Shown piece by piece: positions 1 through 8,974 of a stretch of DNA of 64,000 nt (positions within the stretch are counted from its first letter, which is position 1; every line of letters begins with the position of its first letter). A program made the translations under genes and the position numbers. The notes below the pieces were generated by a model that was not told where the DNA came from, ran no database searches, and saw only the letters and a program-made list of their open reading frames with translations. The DNA comes from Pseudomonas sp. Teo4 (GTDB lineage: Bacteria > Pseudomonadota > Gammaproteobacteria > Pseudomonadales > Pseudomonadaceae): the NCBI RefSeq assembly GCF_034387475.1, contig NZ_JAXCIL010000001.1:2170001-2234000 (forward strand), written 5' to 3'.

Positions 1-471
1 CGGGCGCAACTCTCCTTCTTCCGGGTTCATCGTGCCAATCAGCACGAACCGTGCACTGTGGCGATGGGAGATACCGTCACGTTCTATTCGGTTGGTGCCG
101 CTGGCGGCCACATCGAGCAACAGGTCCACCAGGGTATCGGGCAGCAGGTTGACCTCATCGACGTACAGCACGCCGCCGTCGGCCTGGGCCAGCACCCCTG
201 GGGAGAATTGCGCTTTACCCTGCCCCAGCGCGGCATCCAGGTCGAGCGTGCCGACCAGCCGTTCTTCACTGGCGCCCAACGGCAAGGTGACGAACGGCCC
301 CTCGCCCAACAGGTCTGCCAAGCCACGCGCCAGCGTACTCTTGGCCATGCCGCGCGGTCCTTCGATCAGCACACCGCCAATCTTCGGGTCGATGGCGGTC
401 AGGCACAACGCCAGCTTCAGGTCATCGGCGCCCACCACGGCCGCCAGGGGAAATTGCACGGGTTCACTCAT
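1..471 (-). CDS. ChlI-type magnesium/cobalt chelatase ATPase, 3' end outside the window
   Basis: AAA+ ATPase of the magnesium-chelatase I family. Only the first 157 codons are inside the window; the frame stays open to position 1. A Walker A loop, GPRGMAKS, lies at residues 38-45 and a Walker B-type VDEVNLL at 104-110. The ATG lies one base after the cobN stop, so translation is probably coupled. Several Pseudomonas pair CobN with ChlI/ChlD-type subunits instead of CobS/CobT, so the likely role is to drive cobalt insertion into hydrogenobyrinate a,c-diamide. A ChlD-like partner may follow outside the window. Function is inferred from family and position. Confidence 0.85.
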   Translation of the reverse strand, partial: MSEPVQFPLAAVVGADDLKLALCLTAIDPKIGGVLIEGPRGMAKSTLARGLADLLGEGPFVTLPLGASEERLVGTLDLDAALGQGKAQFSPGVLAQADGGVLYVDEVNLLPDTLVDLLLDVAASGTNRIERDGISHRHSARFVLIGTMNPEEGELRP

Positions 472-472
472 T

Positions 473-3400
473 TCAAGCCTGTTCCTCGCCGTCGAGCAAC
501 TGCTCCTCGAGGGCCTCTCGATAGTCACCGGGGGCCTGCCAGAGGCCCCGCTGCTGAGCCTCCAGCAGGCGCTCGGTCAAGTCGCGCAGGGCCTCTGGGT
601 TGTGCTCGCGCATGAAGTCGCGGGTCGCCGGGTCGAGCACGTAGGCGTCGGCCAGTGACTGGTAATGATGGTCATCGATCAGGTGCGTGGTGGCGTCGAA
701 GGCGAACAGGTTGTCCACCGTCGCCGCCATCTCGAAGGCGCCTTTGTAGCCATGGCGCTTCACGCCGTCGATCCACTTGGGGTTGAGCGCACGGGCACGG
801 ATGACCCGGTTGAGCTCTTCCTTCAGGGTGCGGATGCGGGGCCGATCGACCTGGCTGTGATCGCCGTGATAACTGGCCACCGTCGTGCCGACCAGAGTCT
901 CGGAGGCGGCCAGCATGCCACCCTGGAACTGGTAGTAATCGTTGGAGTCGAGCAGGTCATGCTCGTGGTTGTCCTGGTTCTGCAGCACCGCCTGCACCTT
1001 GCTCAGGCGCTGGGCGAACTGGGCACGGGCGGGAGTGCCCTGGTCAGCACTGCCGTATGCATAGCCGCCGTGATTGAGGTAAACCTCGGCCAGGTCTTCG
1101 CGGCTGTGCCACAGGCGACCATCGATGGCGTTCTGCACACCGGCACCGTAAGCGCCAGGCTTGGCACCGAACACTCGCCAGCCTGCTTCACGGGCTGCCT
1201 GGTCGGCCGAGACGCCTTGCGCCAGCAGGGCTTCGCGCTCGCTGCGCACCCGCGCCGCCAGGGGGTTGAGGTCGTCGGGCTCATCCAGTGCCGCCACGGC
1301 CTGCACGGCGGCATCGAACAGACGGATCAGGTTACCGAAGGCGTCGCGGAAGAAGCCCGAAACACGCAATGTGACGTCGACCCGAGGGCGGTCCAGCAGG
1401 CTCAGGGGCAGGATTTCGAAATCGTCGACCCGCTGGCTGCCGGTCGCCCACACAGGCCGAACGCCCATCAACGCCATGGCCTGGGCGATGTCATCGCCAC
1501 CGGTGCGCATGGTTGCCGTGCCCCAGACCGACAGGCCCAACTGGCGCAGGTGGTCGCCATGGTCTTGAAGGTGACGCTCCAGAATCAGGTTGGCCGAGGC
1601 GAAGCCCAGGCGCCAGGCCGTGGTCGTGGGCAGGTTGCGCACATCCACGGTGTAGAAATTGCGGCCGGTGGGCAGCACGTCAAGACGGCCACGGCTGGGT
1701 GCACCACTGGGCCCCGCAGGCACGAAGCGCCCCGACAGGGCTGCCAACAGGCCGCTGATTTCCGATGTGCCACAAGCATCCAGATTCGGCGCGACCTCAT
1801 CACGCAGCGCCTGCACCACCTCATGCACACCCTGCCACTGGGTATGTTCAGGCAACTGCAGAGTGCCCGCCAGGGCTTGCTCGATCACCTGCAGGGCCAT
1901 CAGTTCGATGCGTTCGCGGGTGTCCCCGTGAGTGCGCCACGCGCCACTGCTGACGGCCTGAAGCAACTGGGGACGCGGCCCATCCCAAGGAAGCCCAAGC
2001 TCGCAGTCCAGCGGGTCGAAGCCCAGCGCCAGCGCCTTGGCCAGCGCGCGCGGCAGGCTGGCGTTGCCACCACGCCCATCGCCACGCTCCACCCGCAGCA
2101 ATGCCAGCAAGGTATCGAGGCGTAGCCGGCCCTCAGGTGACTGGCCGAACACATGCAAGCCATCACGGATCTGCGATTCCTTGAGGTCGCACAGGTAGGT
2201 GTCCAGGCGTGGCAGCCATACCGCCGCGTCGTCCAACTGGCCTTCGAGCTGCAGCTCGCGGTCGATGTGGTTGACCTTGACCAGCTCGAGAATGTCGCGC
2301 TGCAGCTCGCGGGCACGCCGTGGGTCGAGCAGTTGCGCCTCGTAGTATTCGTCGGCCAGCTGCTCCAGGTGACGTAGTGGGCCGTAGGTTTCGGCGCGCG
2401 TCAGCGGCGGCATCAGATGGTCGATGATCACCGCCTGGGTCCGGCGCTTGGCCTGGGCGCCCTCGCCCGGGTCATTGACGATGAACGGGTAGATGTTCGG
2501 CAGCGGCCCCAGCAACGCGTCGGGCCAGCACTGAGCAGACAGGCCGACGCCCTTGCCGGGCAACCACTCGAGGTTGCCGTGTTTGCCGACATGGATCACC
2601 GCGTCTGCGGCGTAGGCATGACGCAGCCAGAAATAGAACGCCAGGTAGCCGTGCGGCGGCACCAGGTCGGGGTCGTGGTACACGGCGCTGGGGTCGACCT
2701 GATAGCCACGGGCGGGCTGGATACCGACGAAGGTCAGGCCAAAGCGCAGACCGGCGACCATCAAGCGGCCGTTGCGGAACATCGGGTCCTGCTCGGGCGG
2801 CCCCCAACGCTCAAGCACGGCCTGGCGGTTGGCGTCCGGCAGGCGCTCGAATGCCGCCTGGTAATCCGCGAGGCTCAGACTCTGGGCGCAAGGTCGCAGG
2901 TCCAGATGGTCGAGGTCGTTCGTCACTCCGCCCAACAACTGCTGAATCAACTGTGTGCCACTGTCAGGCAGGTCGGCCGATGGATACCCCTCGGCCTGCA
3001 GGGCCTTGAGGATATTCAATGCCGCTGCCGGTGTATCCAGGCCGACGCCATTGCCGATGCGCCCGTCACGGGTCGGGTAGTTGGCCAACACCAGGGCCAC
3101 GCGTTTCTGCCCGTTCGGCAGGCGCGCCAGCTCCACCCAGTGCCGCGCCAGCTCGGCGACGAAGTCCATGCGCTCGGGATGGGCCCGGTAACAGACCACA
3201 TCCGCCTGGCTGCGCTCGCTGCGCCAGGCCAGGTCCTTGAAACTCACTGGCCGAGTGATGATGCGCCCATCCAACTCGGGCAAGGCGATATGCATGGCCA
3301 GGTCGCGGGCGCCCAGGCCCTGCTCGCTCGCCTCCCAGCCGGGCTGGTTATCCTGGGCGCAGATGGCCTGCAACACCGGAATATCACGCCGGAACGGCCG

Positions 3401-4234
3401 CAGGTTGGGGCGCTCCGGGCTGGACAGGGCGAACCCCGTGGTGTTGATCAGCACTTCGGCGCCCACTTCGTCCAGCCAGGCTTCGACCTGCTCCAGGCAG
3501 GCACTTTCCTTGAGGCTGGCTACCGCAATCGGCAACGGATTGAGCCCGGCCGACTGCAAGCGCTCGCAGAACACGTCGATGAACGCGGTGTTGGCCGCTT
3601 GCAGGTGCGAGCGGTAGAACAGCAGCGGTGCCACCGGATGCTCCGGGTGCCACTGGCTGTACCAGTCTTCCAGCGAGGCGCTGGCCTTGGTCGGGTGATA
3701 GACCGCGGTCCTGGGCAGTGGCTGCGGCTCGTCCCAGGCGCAATCGCAGCCCAACCACTGACTGGCGATGCAGTTGAACAGGTTGATGGCGTTGGCCTTG
3801 CCGCCCTGACGCAGGTAATGCCAGAGGCGTTCGGCCTGCTCGGTGGTCACCGTGCCCAACCCGGTGAGTTCCGGGTCGGGACGGTCATCCCCGGGCACCA
3901 GTATCAGCTGCACGCCACGCGCCGCCAGCTCGACCAGCTGCTCGACACCGTAGCGCCAATAGCCGACGCCGCCATGCAATGAAACCAGTATCACCTTGGC
4001 ATGACGCAACACCTGGTCGACGTACAGGTCGACCGAGGCATGGTTCTGCACCTGCATCGGGTTGGCCAGGCGCACGCTGGGGAAGCCCGGCGGCAGTTGC
4101 TCGGCGGTTTCGGCGAGCAACGCCAGGTGTGAGTCGCCGCTGCAGAGAATCACCAGGTCGGCGGGGGTCTGGCCGAGATCGGCGATGCTGTCGTCCGGCA
4201 CGAAGCCGCCGGGCTGGGTCCGCAGCAGGTGCAT
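473..4234 (-). CDS. cobN: Cobaltochelatase large subunit CobN
   Basis: Large subunit (1253 aa) that binds the corrin ring and inserts cobalt in the aerobic B12 pathway. Length and content match the CobN/BchH family along the whole protein, including the conserved stretches [15 protein letters not shown] and [20 protein letters not shown]. No signal peptide is seen, so it is cytoplasmic. It starts 3 bp after cobW and ends 1 bp before the ChlI-type ATPase, which makes a tight cobW-cobN-chlI operon behind the B12 riboswitch. The frame is intact. Confidence 0.95.
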   Translation of the reverse strand: MHLLRTQPGGFVPDDSIADLGQTPADLVILCSGDSHLALLAETAEQLPPGFPSVRLANPMQVQNHASVDLYVDQVLRHAKVILVSLHGGVGYWRYGVEQLVELAARGVQLILVPGDDRPDPELTGLGTVTTEQAERLWHYLRQGGKANAINLFNCIASQWLGCDCAWDEPQPLPRTAVYHPTKASASLEDWYSQWHPEHPVAPLLFYRSHLQAANTAFIDVFCERLQSAGLNPLPIAVASLKESACLEQVEAWLDEVGAEVLINTTGFALSSPERPNLRPFRRDIPVLQAICAQDNQPGWEASEQGLGARDLAMHIALPELDGRIITRPVSFKDLAWRSERSQADVVCYRAHPERMDFVAELARHWVELARLPNGQKRVALVLANYPTRDGRIGNGVGLDTPAAALNILKALQAEGYPSADLPDSGTQLIQQLLGGVTNDLDHLDLRPCAQSLSLADYQAAFERLPDANRQAVLERWGPPEQDPMFRNGRLMVAGLRFGLTFVGIQPARGYQVDPSAVYHDPDLVPPHGYLAFYFWLRHAYAADAVIHVGKHGNLEWLPGKGVGLSAQCWPDALLGPLPNIYPFIVNDPGEGAQAKRRTQAVIIDHLMPPLTRAETYGPLRHLEQLADEYYEAQLLDPRRARELQRDILELVKVNHIDRELQLEGQLDDAAVWLPRLDTYLCDLKESQIRDGLHVFGQSPEGRLRLDTLLALLRVERGDGRGGNASLPRALAKALALGFDPLDCELGLPWDGPRPQLLQAVSSGAWRTHGDTRERIELMALQVIEQALAGTLQLPEHTQWQGVHEVVQALRDEVAPNLDACGTSEISGLLAALSGRFVPAGPSGAPSRGRLDVLPTGRNFYTVDVRNLPTTTAWRLGFASANLILERHLQDHGDHLRQLGLSVWGTATMRTGGDDIAQAMALMGVRPVWATGSQRVDDFEILPLSLLDRPRVDVTLRVSGFFRDAFGNLIRLFDAAVQAVAALDEPDDLNPLAARVRSEREALLAQGVSADQAAREAGWRVFGAKPGAYGAGVQNAIDGRLWHSREDLAEVYLNHGGYAYGSADQGTPARAQFAQRLSKVQAVLQNQDNHEHDLLDSNDYYQFQGGMLAASETLVGTTVASYHGDHSQVDRPRIRTLKEELNRVIRARALNPKWIDGVKRHGYKGAFEMAATVDNLFAFDATTHLIDDHHYQSLADAYVLDPATRDFMREHNPEALRDLTERLLEAQQRGLWQAPGDYREALEEQLLDGEEQA

Positions 4235-4237
4235 GGG

Positions 4238-5305
4238 TCAGGCGCCCAGGGCCTTGCGCAGGCGCGCTTCCAACTCGGTGGCGTCCAGGTCCTGGCCGAT
4301 CAGCACCAGGCGGGTGATGCGCGGCTCGTCGGCGCGCCAGGCGCGGTCGAAGTGTTTGTCGAAACGGGTGCCCACGCCCTGCACCAGCAGGCGCATCGGT
4401 TTGCCCGGAATGGCCGCGAAGCCCTTGGCGCGCAGAATGCCGAATTCGACCACCAACTGGGTCAGGGCATCGAGCAGCAGGCTCTCGTCGGCTTCAGGCA
4501 GGTCGATGGAGATCGAGTCGAAGGCGTCGTGGTCATGATCGTCATGGTCATCACCTTCGTGGTGCGAATCGTGGTGAGTACGACGGCCGTCAATGTGCGC
4601 CTCGGACTCGGCGCCCACGCCCAACAGCACTTCCAACGGCAGTCGACCGCTGCTGGCCTCGATCACCTTGACCGCTGGCGGCAGCTCTTCGGCGACTTCC
4701 GCCCGGACCTTGGCCAGGCCTTCGGCGTCGATCAGGTCGGCCTTGTTCAACACCACCAGGTCGGCACTGGCCAGTTGGTCGGCGAACAGCTCGTGCAGCG
4801 GCGATTCGTGGTCCAGGTTAGGGTCGAGCTTACGCTGGGCGTCCACCTGGTCCGGGTAGGCGGCGAAGGTGCCGGCGGCCACCGCCGGGCTGTCGACCAC
4901 GGTGATGACGGCGTCCACGGTGCATGCATTGCGGATTTCCGGCCATTGGAAGGCCTGCACCAGGGGCTTGGGCAGGGCCAGGCCGCTGGTTTCGATGAGG
5001 ATGTGGTCGAGGTCACCACGGCGGGCCACCAGCTCGCGCATGACCGGGAAGAACTCTTCCTGCACAGTGCAGCACAGGCAGCCATTGGCCAGCTCGTAGA
5101 CTCGACCGCTGGCTTCTTCCTCGGTGCAGCCGATGCTGCATTGCTTGAGGATCTCGCCGTCGATGCCCAGTTCGCCGAATTCGTTGACGATTACCGCGAT
5201 ACGGCGGCCTTGGGCGTTGTCGAGCATGTGCCGGAGCAAGGTGGTCTTGCCCGAGCCGAGGAAGCCGGTGACGATGGTGACGGGGAGCTTGGCCAGTGTT
5301 TTCAT
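4238..5305 (-). CDS. cobW: CobW, G3E-family GTPase / metallochaperone
   Basis: G3E GTPase (355 aa) needed for cobalamin synthesis, thought to deliver cobalt to the chelatase. Walker A GFLGSGKT is at residues 14-21, the metal-binding CxCC (CLCC) at 76-79 and the NKAD guanine-specificity motif at 187-190. A His/Asp-rich stretch at about 237-260 may bind metal. The C-terminal CobW_C domain follows. I chose the ATG at 5305 because Walker A sits about 14 residues in, as in the family. A longer open frame to 5440 only translates riboswitch sequence. First gene of the leftward cob operon. Confidence 0.95.
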   Translation of the reverse strand: MKTLAKLPVTIVTGFLGSGKTTLLRHMLDNAQGRRIAVIVNEFGELGIDGEILKQCSIGCTEEEASGRVYELANGCLCCTVQEEFFPVMRELVARRGDLDHILIETSGLALPKPLVQAFQWPEIRNACTVDAVITVVDSPAVAAGTFAAYPDQVDAQRKLDPNLDHESPLHELFADQLASADLVVLNKADLIDAEGLAKVRAEVAEELPPAVKVIEASSGRLPLEVLLGVGAESEAHIDGRRTHHDSHHEGDDHDDHDHDAFDSISIDLPEADESLLLDALTQLVVEFGILRAKGFAAIPGKPMRLLVQGVGTRFDKHFDRAWRADEPRITRLVLIGQDLDATELEARLRKALGA

Positions 5306-5404
5306 GTCGCAATGCCCTTGGCAGGATGGCGGGCATGCGGGACGACAGCCACGGGCAAGGCATGCCGGGCTTGTTCGCCACCGGATCACCCCGCCCGGTT
5401 GAAA

Positions 5405-5590
5405 GTCGAAATCGTTCGAGGCAGGTCTCCTGGCTTGCACCGTTTCGCCCCCCGCTACGAAGGGGCTGGTGGGATGACGCCTTCCCGCGCGGGCGCAGTG
5501 GCTGTGTCGATCCGTTGTCGGTGCTTACAGTTGCGGGGGCAGCCGCGGCTTGTACCGCGTTCCCGTCTTAGCTTCGGCCGGGCCGAAGAA
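5405..5590 (-). promoter_or_regulatory. Cobalamin riboswitch upstream of cobW
   Basis: Read on the minus strand, positions 5543-5521 give the conserved core GCTGCCCCCGCAACTGTAAG, and 5435-5420 give the B12 box AGCCAGGAGACCTGCC. Order and spacing fit an AdoCbl riboswitch about 100 nt ahead of the cobW start. It should reduce expression of cobW-cobN-chlI when B12 is abundant. Outer boundaries are approximate. Confidence 0.93.
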
Positions 5591-5670
5591 CCTCGAAGCG
5601 GCAAGGCTACGCGTGGGGTGGCGGGTGGTCAACTGTTCGCATGATCGCTTGCTGTTGGTGTTGCTCGGCT

Positions 5671-5891
5671 CTTGCTTTTAGTGCGCGGTAGTTCAGACGC
5701 AGCAGATTGCGACGTCAGGAGGCCGAGCGGAGGTCTTGCGAAGGAAGGTGACGGGCATGGATGCCCGTCAAGCGCTGCGGCCCAGGATGGGCCGTACAGC
5801 GCGGTCCTTCCGGGAGCAAGACCGGAGCGAGGGGACCCCGGAGCGTAGCGTAGGGGCCGGATGTAGGAGCCAGCGGCTTTGGTTCCTTTGG
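5671..5891. repeat. Left arm of a long inverted repeat (~220 bp)
   Basis: This segment is repeated in inverted orientation, with few differences, at 7463-7684. Shared blocks include the tract around GACGGGCATGGATGCCCGTC, itself a hairpin, and the TAGGGGCCGGATGTAGGAGCC tract. The inner tip GGTTCCTTTGG (5881-5891) abuts the target duplication of the IS. Short open frames here look non-coding. The arms form a giant palindrome between the two cobalamin operons. It resembles the dispersed intergenic repeats of Pseudomonas, but I cannot confirm the copy number. Confidence 0.85.
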
Positions 5892-5897
5892 CCAAGA

Positions 5898-7156
5898 TGT
5901 ATAGACCGGACACATGGTGGACACGTGTACGGGGACATGGTTGACACTTTCCGGCGAGCTCACTTTGCCGGATTGCCATCATGCCCTGGAATACGAGAGA
6001 TGCCATGAGCCTGAAAGAAGAGTTTATTGCCCTGGCGCGGCAACCCGGCAGCAACAAACGCCAACTGTGCCGGCTATTCGGTATCAGCCCTCAAACCGCC
6101 TACAAATGGCTCGAGCGCTATGAGGCTCAAGGCCGGTCAGGCCTTCAGGAGAAGTCCCGACGCCCCTTCAATAGTCCGAAACTGACTGAAGCCGCCTTGG
6201 AGGCAGAAGTCATAGCGCTTCGGCAAGAACATCCGGCATGGGGAGGACGCACGATCAGTAACCTGCTGCACAACCGTGTCGCGCCCAGCACCGTTACCAA
6301 TATCCTCCGCCGCCATGGCCTGATTCTGCCTGCTCAAACGACGCGTGAGGCCATGCTGAGGTTTGAGCATGATGCTCCTAATGATCTATGGCAGATGGAC
6401 TTCAAAGGACATTTCCCGACGCAACAAGGCCGATGCCATCCTTTGACCGTGCTGGATGACCATTCTCGCTTCAGCCTGGCCATACAGGCCTGTGACAGCG
6501 AACGGGGTGCGACGGTCAAGGAGAAGATGGTGGAAGTCTTCCAGCACTATGGTTTGCCGGCGCGAATCAACGTCGATAACGGTGCACCGTGGGGCTCACC
6601 GCGCAATCCTGGAGAGGTCACAGAGCTAAGTATCTGGCTGATTCAACTGGGGATCCGAATAAGTTTCAGTCGTCCCTATCATCCTCAAACCAATGGCAAG
6701 CTCGAGCGCTTCCATCGTTCTCTCAAAGCTGAGGTGCTCGATGGGCGCCAGTTTTCCACGCTGATGGAGGCTCAAGCTGCGTTTGATCGATGGCGCGATA
6801 TCTATAACCTCCAACGGCCTCATCAAGCCTTGGGATACCAGGTGCCTATAGACCGATACCGCACCAGTACTTGGGCCTATCCGCAGCAGTTGAAGGCGTT
6901 TGAGTACGGGCCTGACGATGTAGTGGCCAAGGTCTATCACAGCCGGTTCCGTTTCCAGAAACGTTACTTCAGTATTGCGAAAGGCCTGGCTGGGCATGAA
7001 ATTGCTATACGTCCTAATGCTGAAGGCGGGGGCTTGTTCAATGTCTACTTCTGCCATCATTTCCTGCGGACAATCGACGTGACCAAGCCGGATTACGGTT
7101 CATAATCTGTCAACCATGTCTCCGCACACGTGTCCACCATGTGTCCGGTCCGTACA
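5898..7156 (+). mobile_element. IS481-family-type insertion sequence, complete, 1259 bp
   Basis: The ends are 49-bp inverted repeats (5898-5946 and 7108-7156) with four mismatches, starting TGT and ending ACA. A perfect 6-bp target duplication, CCAAGA, flanks them (5892-5897 and 7157-7162). One intact transposase gene lies inside. The target is the centre of a palindrome: GGTTCCTTTGG on the left and CCAAAGGAACC on the right are perfect complements across the insertion. Intact ends, duplication and gene suggest a fairly recent, possibly active insertion. Family assignment rests on transposase motifs and TGT/ACA ends. Confidence 0.9.
6005..7105 (+). CDS. IS481-type DDE transposase
   Basis: Integrase-fold transposase (366 aa). 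An N-terminal helix-turn-helix region (about residues 15-40, QLCRLFGISPQTAYKWL) is followed by a second HTH-like part (about 55-105) and an rve catalytic domain. Candidate acidic residues are D132 (QMDFKGHF), D191 (VDNGAPW) and E234 (NGKLERFH). I chose the ATG at 6005, just after a GAGAGA tract; an in-frame ATG at 5981 would add eight residues. The gene fills nearly all the space between the IS ends, is intact, and should move the element. Codon use is less GC-biased than in neighbouring cob genes. Confidence 0.9.
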   Translation: MSLKEEFIALARQPGSNKRQLCRLFGISPQTAYKWLERYEAQGRSGLQEKSRRPFNSPKLTEAALEAEVIALRQEHPAWGGRTISNLLHNRVAPSTVTNILRRHGLILPAQTTREAMLRFEHDAPNDLWQMDFKGHFPTQQGRCHPLTVLDDHSRFSLAIQACDSERGATVKEKMVEVFQHYGLPARINVDNGAPWGSPRNPGEVTELSIWLIQLGIRISFSRPYHPQTNGKLERFHRSLKAEVLDGRQFSTLMEAQAAFDRWRDIYNLQRPHQALGYQVPIDRYRTSTWAYPQQLKAFEYGPDDVVAKVYHSRFRFQKRYFSIAKGLAGHEIAIRPNAEGGGLFNVYFCHHFLRTIDVTKPDYGS

Positions 7157-7162
7157 CCAAGA

Positions 7163-7403
7163 CCAAAGGAACCCGCCGTAAGGGCGGAAAGGTGAATAAG
7201 CGCCTCCATCGCAAATGGATATTCACCTGCCTCAAGTGCCGCTAAATTCCTGCTTTTCTGCTTTTCTGCTTTTCTGCTTTTCTGCTTTTCTGCTTTTCTG
7301 CTTTTCTGCTTTTTGGCCGTCGTCGGTTTTGAAAGTTTGGAGCATATCCATTCACGGTGGTGACGCACATTCACCTTTCCGCTCTTACAGCGGGTCCCTT
7401 TTT
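7163..7403. repeat. Imperfect inner inverted repeat around a tandem-repeat core
   Basis: The stretch 7163-7197 (CCAAAGGAACCC, then GGGCGGAAAGGTGAAT) is matched in inverted orientation by 7369-7403 (ATTCACCTTTCCGC, then GCGGGTCCCTTTTT). Between the arms lies the 8-bp tandem repeat at 7251-7313. No convincing gene is present. With the outer arms this makes a nested palindrome once the IS is removed. Confidence 0.75.
7251..7313 (+). repeat. 8-bp tandem repeat (TGCTTTTC), about 7.9 copies
   Basis: The unit TGCTTTTC repeats head to tail from 7251; the last copy is incomplete. The units appear identical, as expected for a repeat that can change copy number by slippage. It sits in the loop of the nested inverted repeat and is not within a recognisable gene. 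Confidence 0.95.
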
Positions 7404-7411
7404 GTCGTGGC

Positions 7412-7454
7412 TGTACGGACTGGACACATGGTGGACACGTGTACGGTCCGTACA
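7412..7454. mobile_element. 43-bp mini-element made of fused IS ends
   Basis: Positions 7412-7444 match the outer 33 bp of the neighbouring IS481-type end with two differences. The last 10 bp (7445-7454, GGTCCGTACA) match the opposite end, so it begins TGT and finishes ACA with no interior. It is flanked by 8-bp direct repeats GTCGTGGC (7404-7411 and 7455-7462). Like the full IS, it sits in the middle of a palindrome: GGTCCCTTTTT on the left, AAAAAGGAACC on the right. It could be an internally deleted IS copy or a non-autonomous derivative. Confidence 0.7.
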
Positions 7455-7462
7455 GTCGTGGC

Positions 7463-7684
7463 AAAAAGGAACCAAAAACCGTCGGCTCCTACATCCGGCC
7501 CCTACGCTTCGCTCCGGGGTTCCCTCGCTCCGGTCTTGCTCCCGGGAGGACCGCGCTGTACGGCCCATCCTGGGCCGCAGCGCTTGACGGGCATCCATGC
7601 CCGTCACCTCCCTCCGCAAGACCTCCACTCGGCCTCCTGAAGTCGCAATCTGCTGCGTCTGAACTACCGCGCGCTAGAAGCAAA
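7463..7684. repeat. Right arm of the long inverted repeat
   Basis: Inverted counterpart of 5671-5891, beginning AAAAAGGAACC and ending near GCGCGCTAGAAGCAAAAG. I see no credible gene from 7106 to 8074: the stretch holds the right IS end, nested repeats, the tandem repeat, the mini-element, this arm and then the riboswitch of the cbt operon. Confidence 0.85.
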
Positions 7685-7769
7685 AGCAGAGCAAAAGCAG
7701 GGCAAAATCATTCTTGAAATGTAACTGCATTTGACGCGCATCCCGCCCCGTGCTCTCCTTACGCCTTGC

Positions 7770-7975
7770 GTTCAGGTGCCCCCTAGGGGGGTGAAACGGG
7801 AAACCGGTGCGTCACAGCCCCTCGACAGGGCTGGACAAGGCCGGTGCTGCCCCCGCAACGGTAAGCGAGCGAAGCGTCTAGACCACTGTGCCAGTGCATC
7901 AGGCATGGGAAGGTGACCTTTTCCAAGGAGCCCTGCTCCTCCTCGCAAGCCCGGAGACCGGCCTGGCGTTCATGA
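7770..7975 (+). promoter_or_regulatory. Cobalamin riboswitch upstream of cbtB
   Basis: The conserved core GCTGCCCCCGCAACGGTAAG starts at 7846 and the B12 box AAGCCCGGAGACCGGCCT lies at 7947-7964. The upstream tract GTGAAACGGGAAACCGGTG (from 7791) is the usual 5' part of the fold. The element ends about 100 nt before the cbtB start and should shut down cobalt uptake and cobE-cobM when B12 is plentiful. Boundaries are approximate. Confidence 0.93.
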
Positions 7976-8074
7976 ACACCCCGCGGTGGGCGGGCGCTGT
8001 CGCATTCCCCTGGGCACTTCGCGCCCGGGGTTGCCGCGCCTGCCCATTGCCCACAAAAAGCAGAGGAACGCGTC

Positions 8075-8260
8075 ATGCCCGTCACCAGCGCCAAACACAG
8101 CATCGCCACCCCCATTACCCTCAGCCAGCGCCTCGTTATCGCCGTAGGTGCCAGCCTGCTGGGCCTGTGCCTGGTCTATTTCGCAGGCTTCTCGCACATC
8201 GAAGCGGTCCACAATGCCGCCCACGATACTCGCCACAGCGCCGCCTTCCCCTGCCACTGA
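8075..8260 (+). CDS. cbtB: CbtB, small cobalt-transporter subunit
   Basis: Small membrane protein (61 aa) with one predicted transmembrane helix (about residues 20-40) and a His-rich C-terminal tail (HNAAHDTRH ending FPCH) typical of CbtB and probably cobalt-binding. AGAGGA at 8062-8067 is a good ribosome site for the ATG at 8075. First gene after the riboswitch; cbtA follows 10 bp later. Family known for B12-regulated cobalt uptake; the role here follows from that. Confidence 0.9.
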   Translation: MPVTSAKHSIATPITLSQRLVIAVGASLLGLCLVYFAGFSHIEAVHNAAHDTRHSAAFPCH

Positions 8261-8270
8261 GCCCGCCCGC

Positions 8271-8963
8271 ATGATCAAGCGCATCGCCCGTACGGCAGGC
8301 TTCAGCGGCTTGCTTGCCGCACTTCTGCTGACCTTGCTGCAGAGCTTCTGGGTCACCCCCCTGATCCTTGAAGCGGAAACCTACGAATCCGCCGCGCCAG
8401 CTGTTGAACAGCACAGCCATGAAGGCGAAGCGGCGCACACCCATGAACACAGTGCTGAAGCCTGGTCACCGGAAGATGGCTGGCAACGTGTGCTGTCGAC
8501 CACCGGCGGCAATCTGGTGGTGGCCGTTGGCTTCGCGCTGATTCTGGCTGCGCTGTACAGCCTGCGCGAGCCAAACCGGGTAGCCACCGGCGCATGGTGG
8601 GGCCTGGCCGGGTTCGCCGTGTTCTGCCTGGCCCCCACCCTCGGCTTGCCACCGGAACTGCCCGGTACCGCCGCCGCAGAACTGGGGCAACGGCAAACCT
8701 GGTGGATCGGCACCGCTGCCGCTACCGCATTGGGCCTGGCATTGCTGGTTTTCGCCCGGCATGGCTTGCTCAAAGCGTTGGGCGCGGTCGTGCTGGTCCT
8801 GCCGCACGTGATCGGCGCGCCGCAGCCTGAAGTGCACCAAAGCCTGGCCCCCGAAGCACTGGAAACCCAGTTCGTGTTCGCCTCCTGGCTGACCAATGCC
8901 GCCTTCTGGCTGGCACTGGGCCTGATCAGCGCGTGGTTGTACCGCCGCTCAAGCCAGGCTTGA
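8271..8963 (+). CDS. cbtA: CbtA, cobalt-transporter membrane subunit
   Basis: Integral membrane protein (230 aa) with about five hydrophobic segments. After the first helix there is a His-rich loop (EQHSHEGEAAHTHEHSAEAW, about residues 43-65), the expected metal-binding feature of CbtA. The ATG at 8271 lies 10 bp after cbtB. It should form the inner-membrane cobalt importer with CbtB. The 3' end touches cobE. Confidence 0.9.
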   Translation: MIKRIARTAGFSGLLAALLLTLLQSFWVTPLILEAETYESAAPAVEQHSHEGEAAHTHEHSAEAWSPEDGWQRVLSTTGGNLVVAVGFALILAALYSLREPNRVATGAWWGLAGFAVFCLAPTLGLPPELPGTAAAELGQRQTWWIGTAAATALGLALLVFARHGLLKALGAVVLVLPHVIGAPQPEVHQSLAPEALETQFVFASWLTNAAFWLALGLISAWLYRRSSQA

Positions 8964-8974
8964 AGGCCACTGGG

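Noticed and set aside
5305..5440. Longer CobW start at 5440
   Set aside because: The extra 45 residues translate the B12 box and would push Walker A far from its normal position.
5629..6057. Open frames inside the inverted-repeat arms
   Set aside because: Their translations mirror each other between the two arms and show no domain, ribosome site or codon bias; they look like repeat DNA.
7251..7313. Possible CRISPR-like array
   Set aside because: Direct 8-bp units without spacers; simple tandem repeat.
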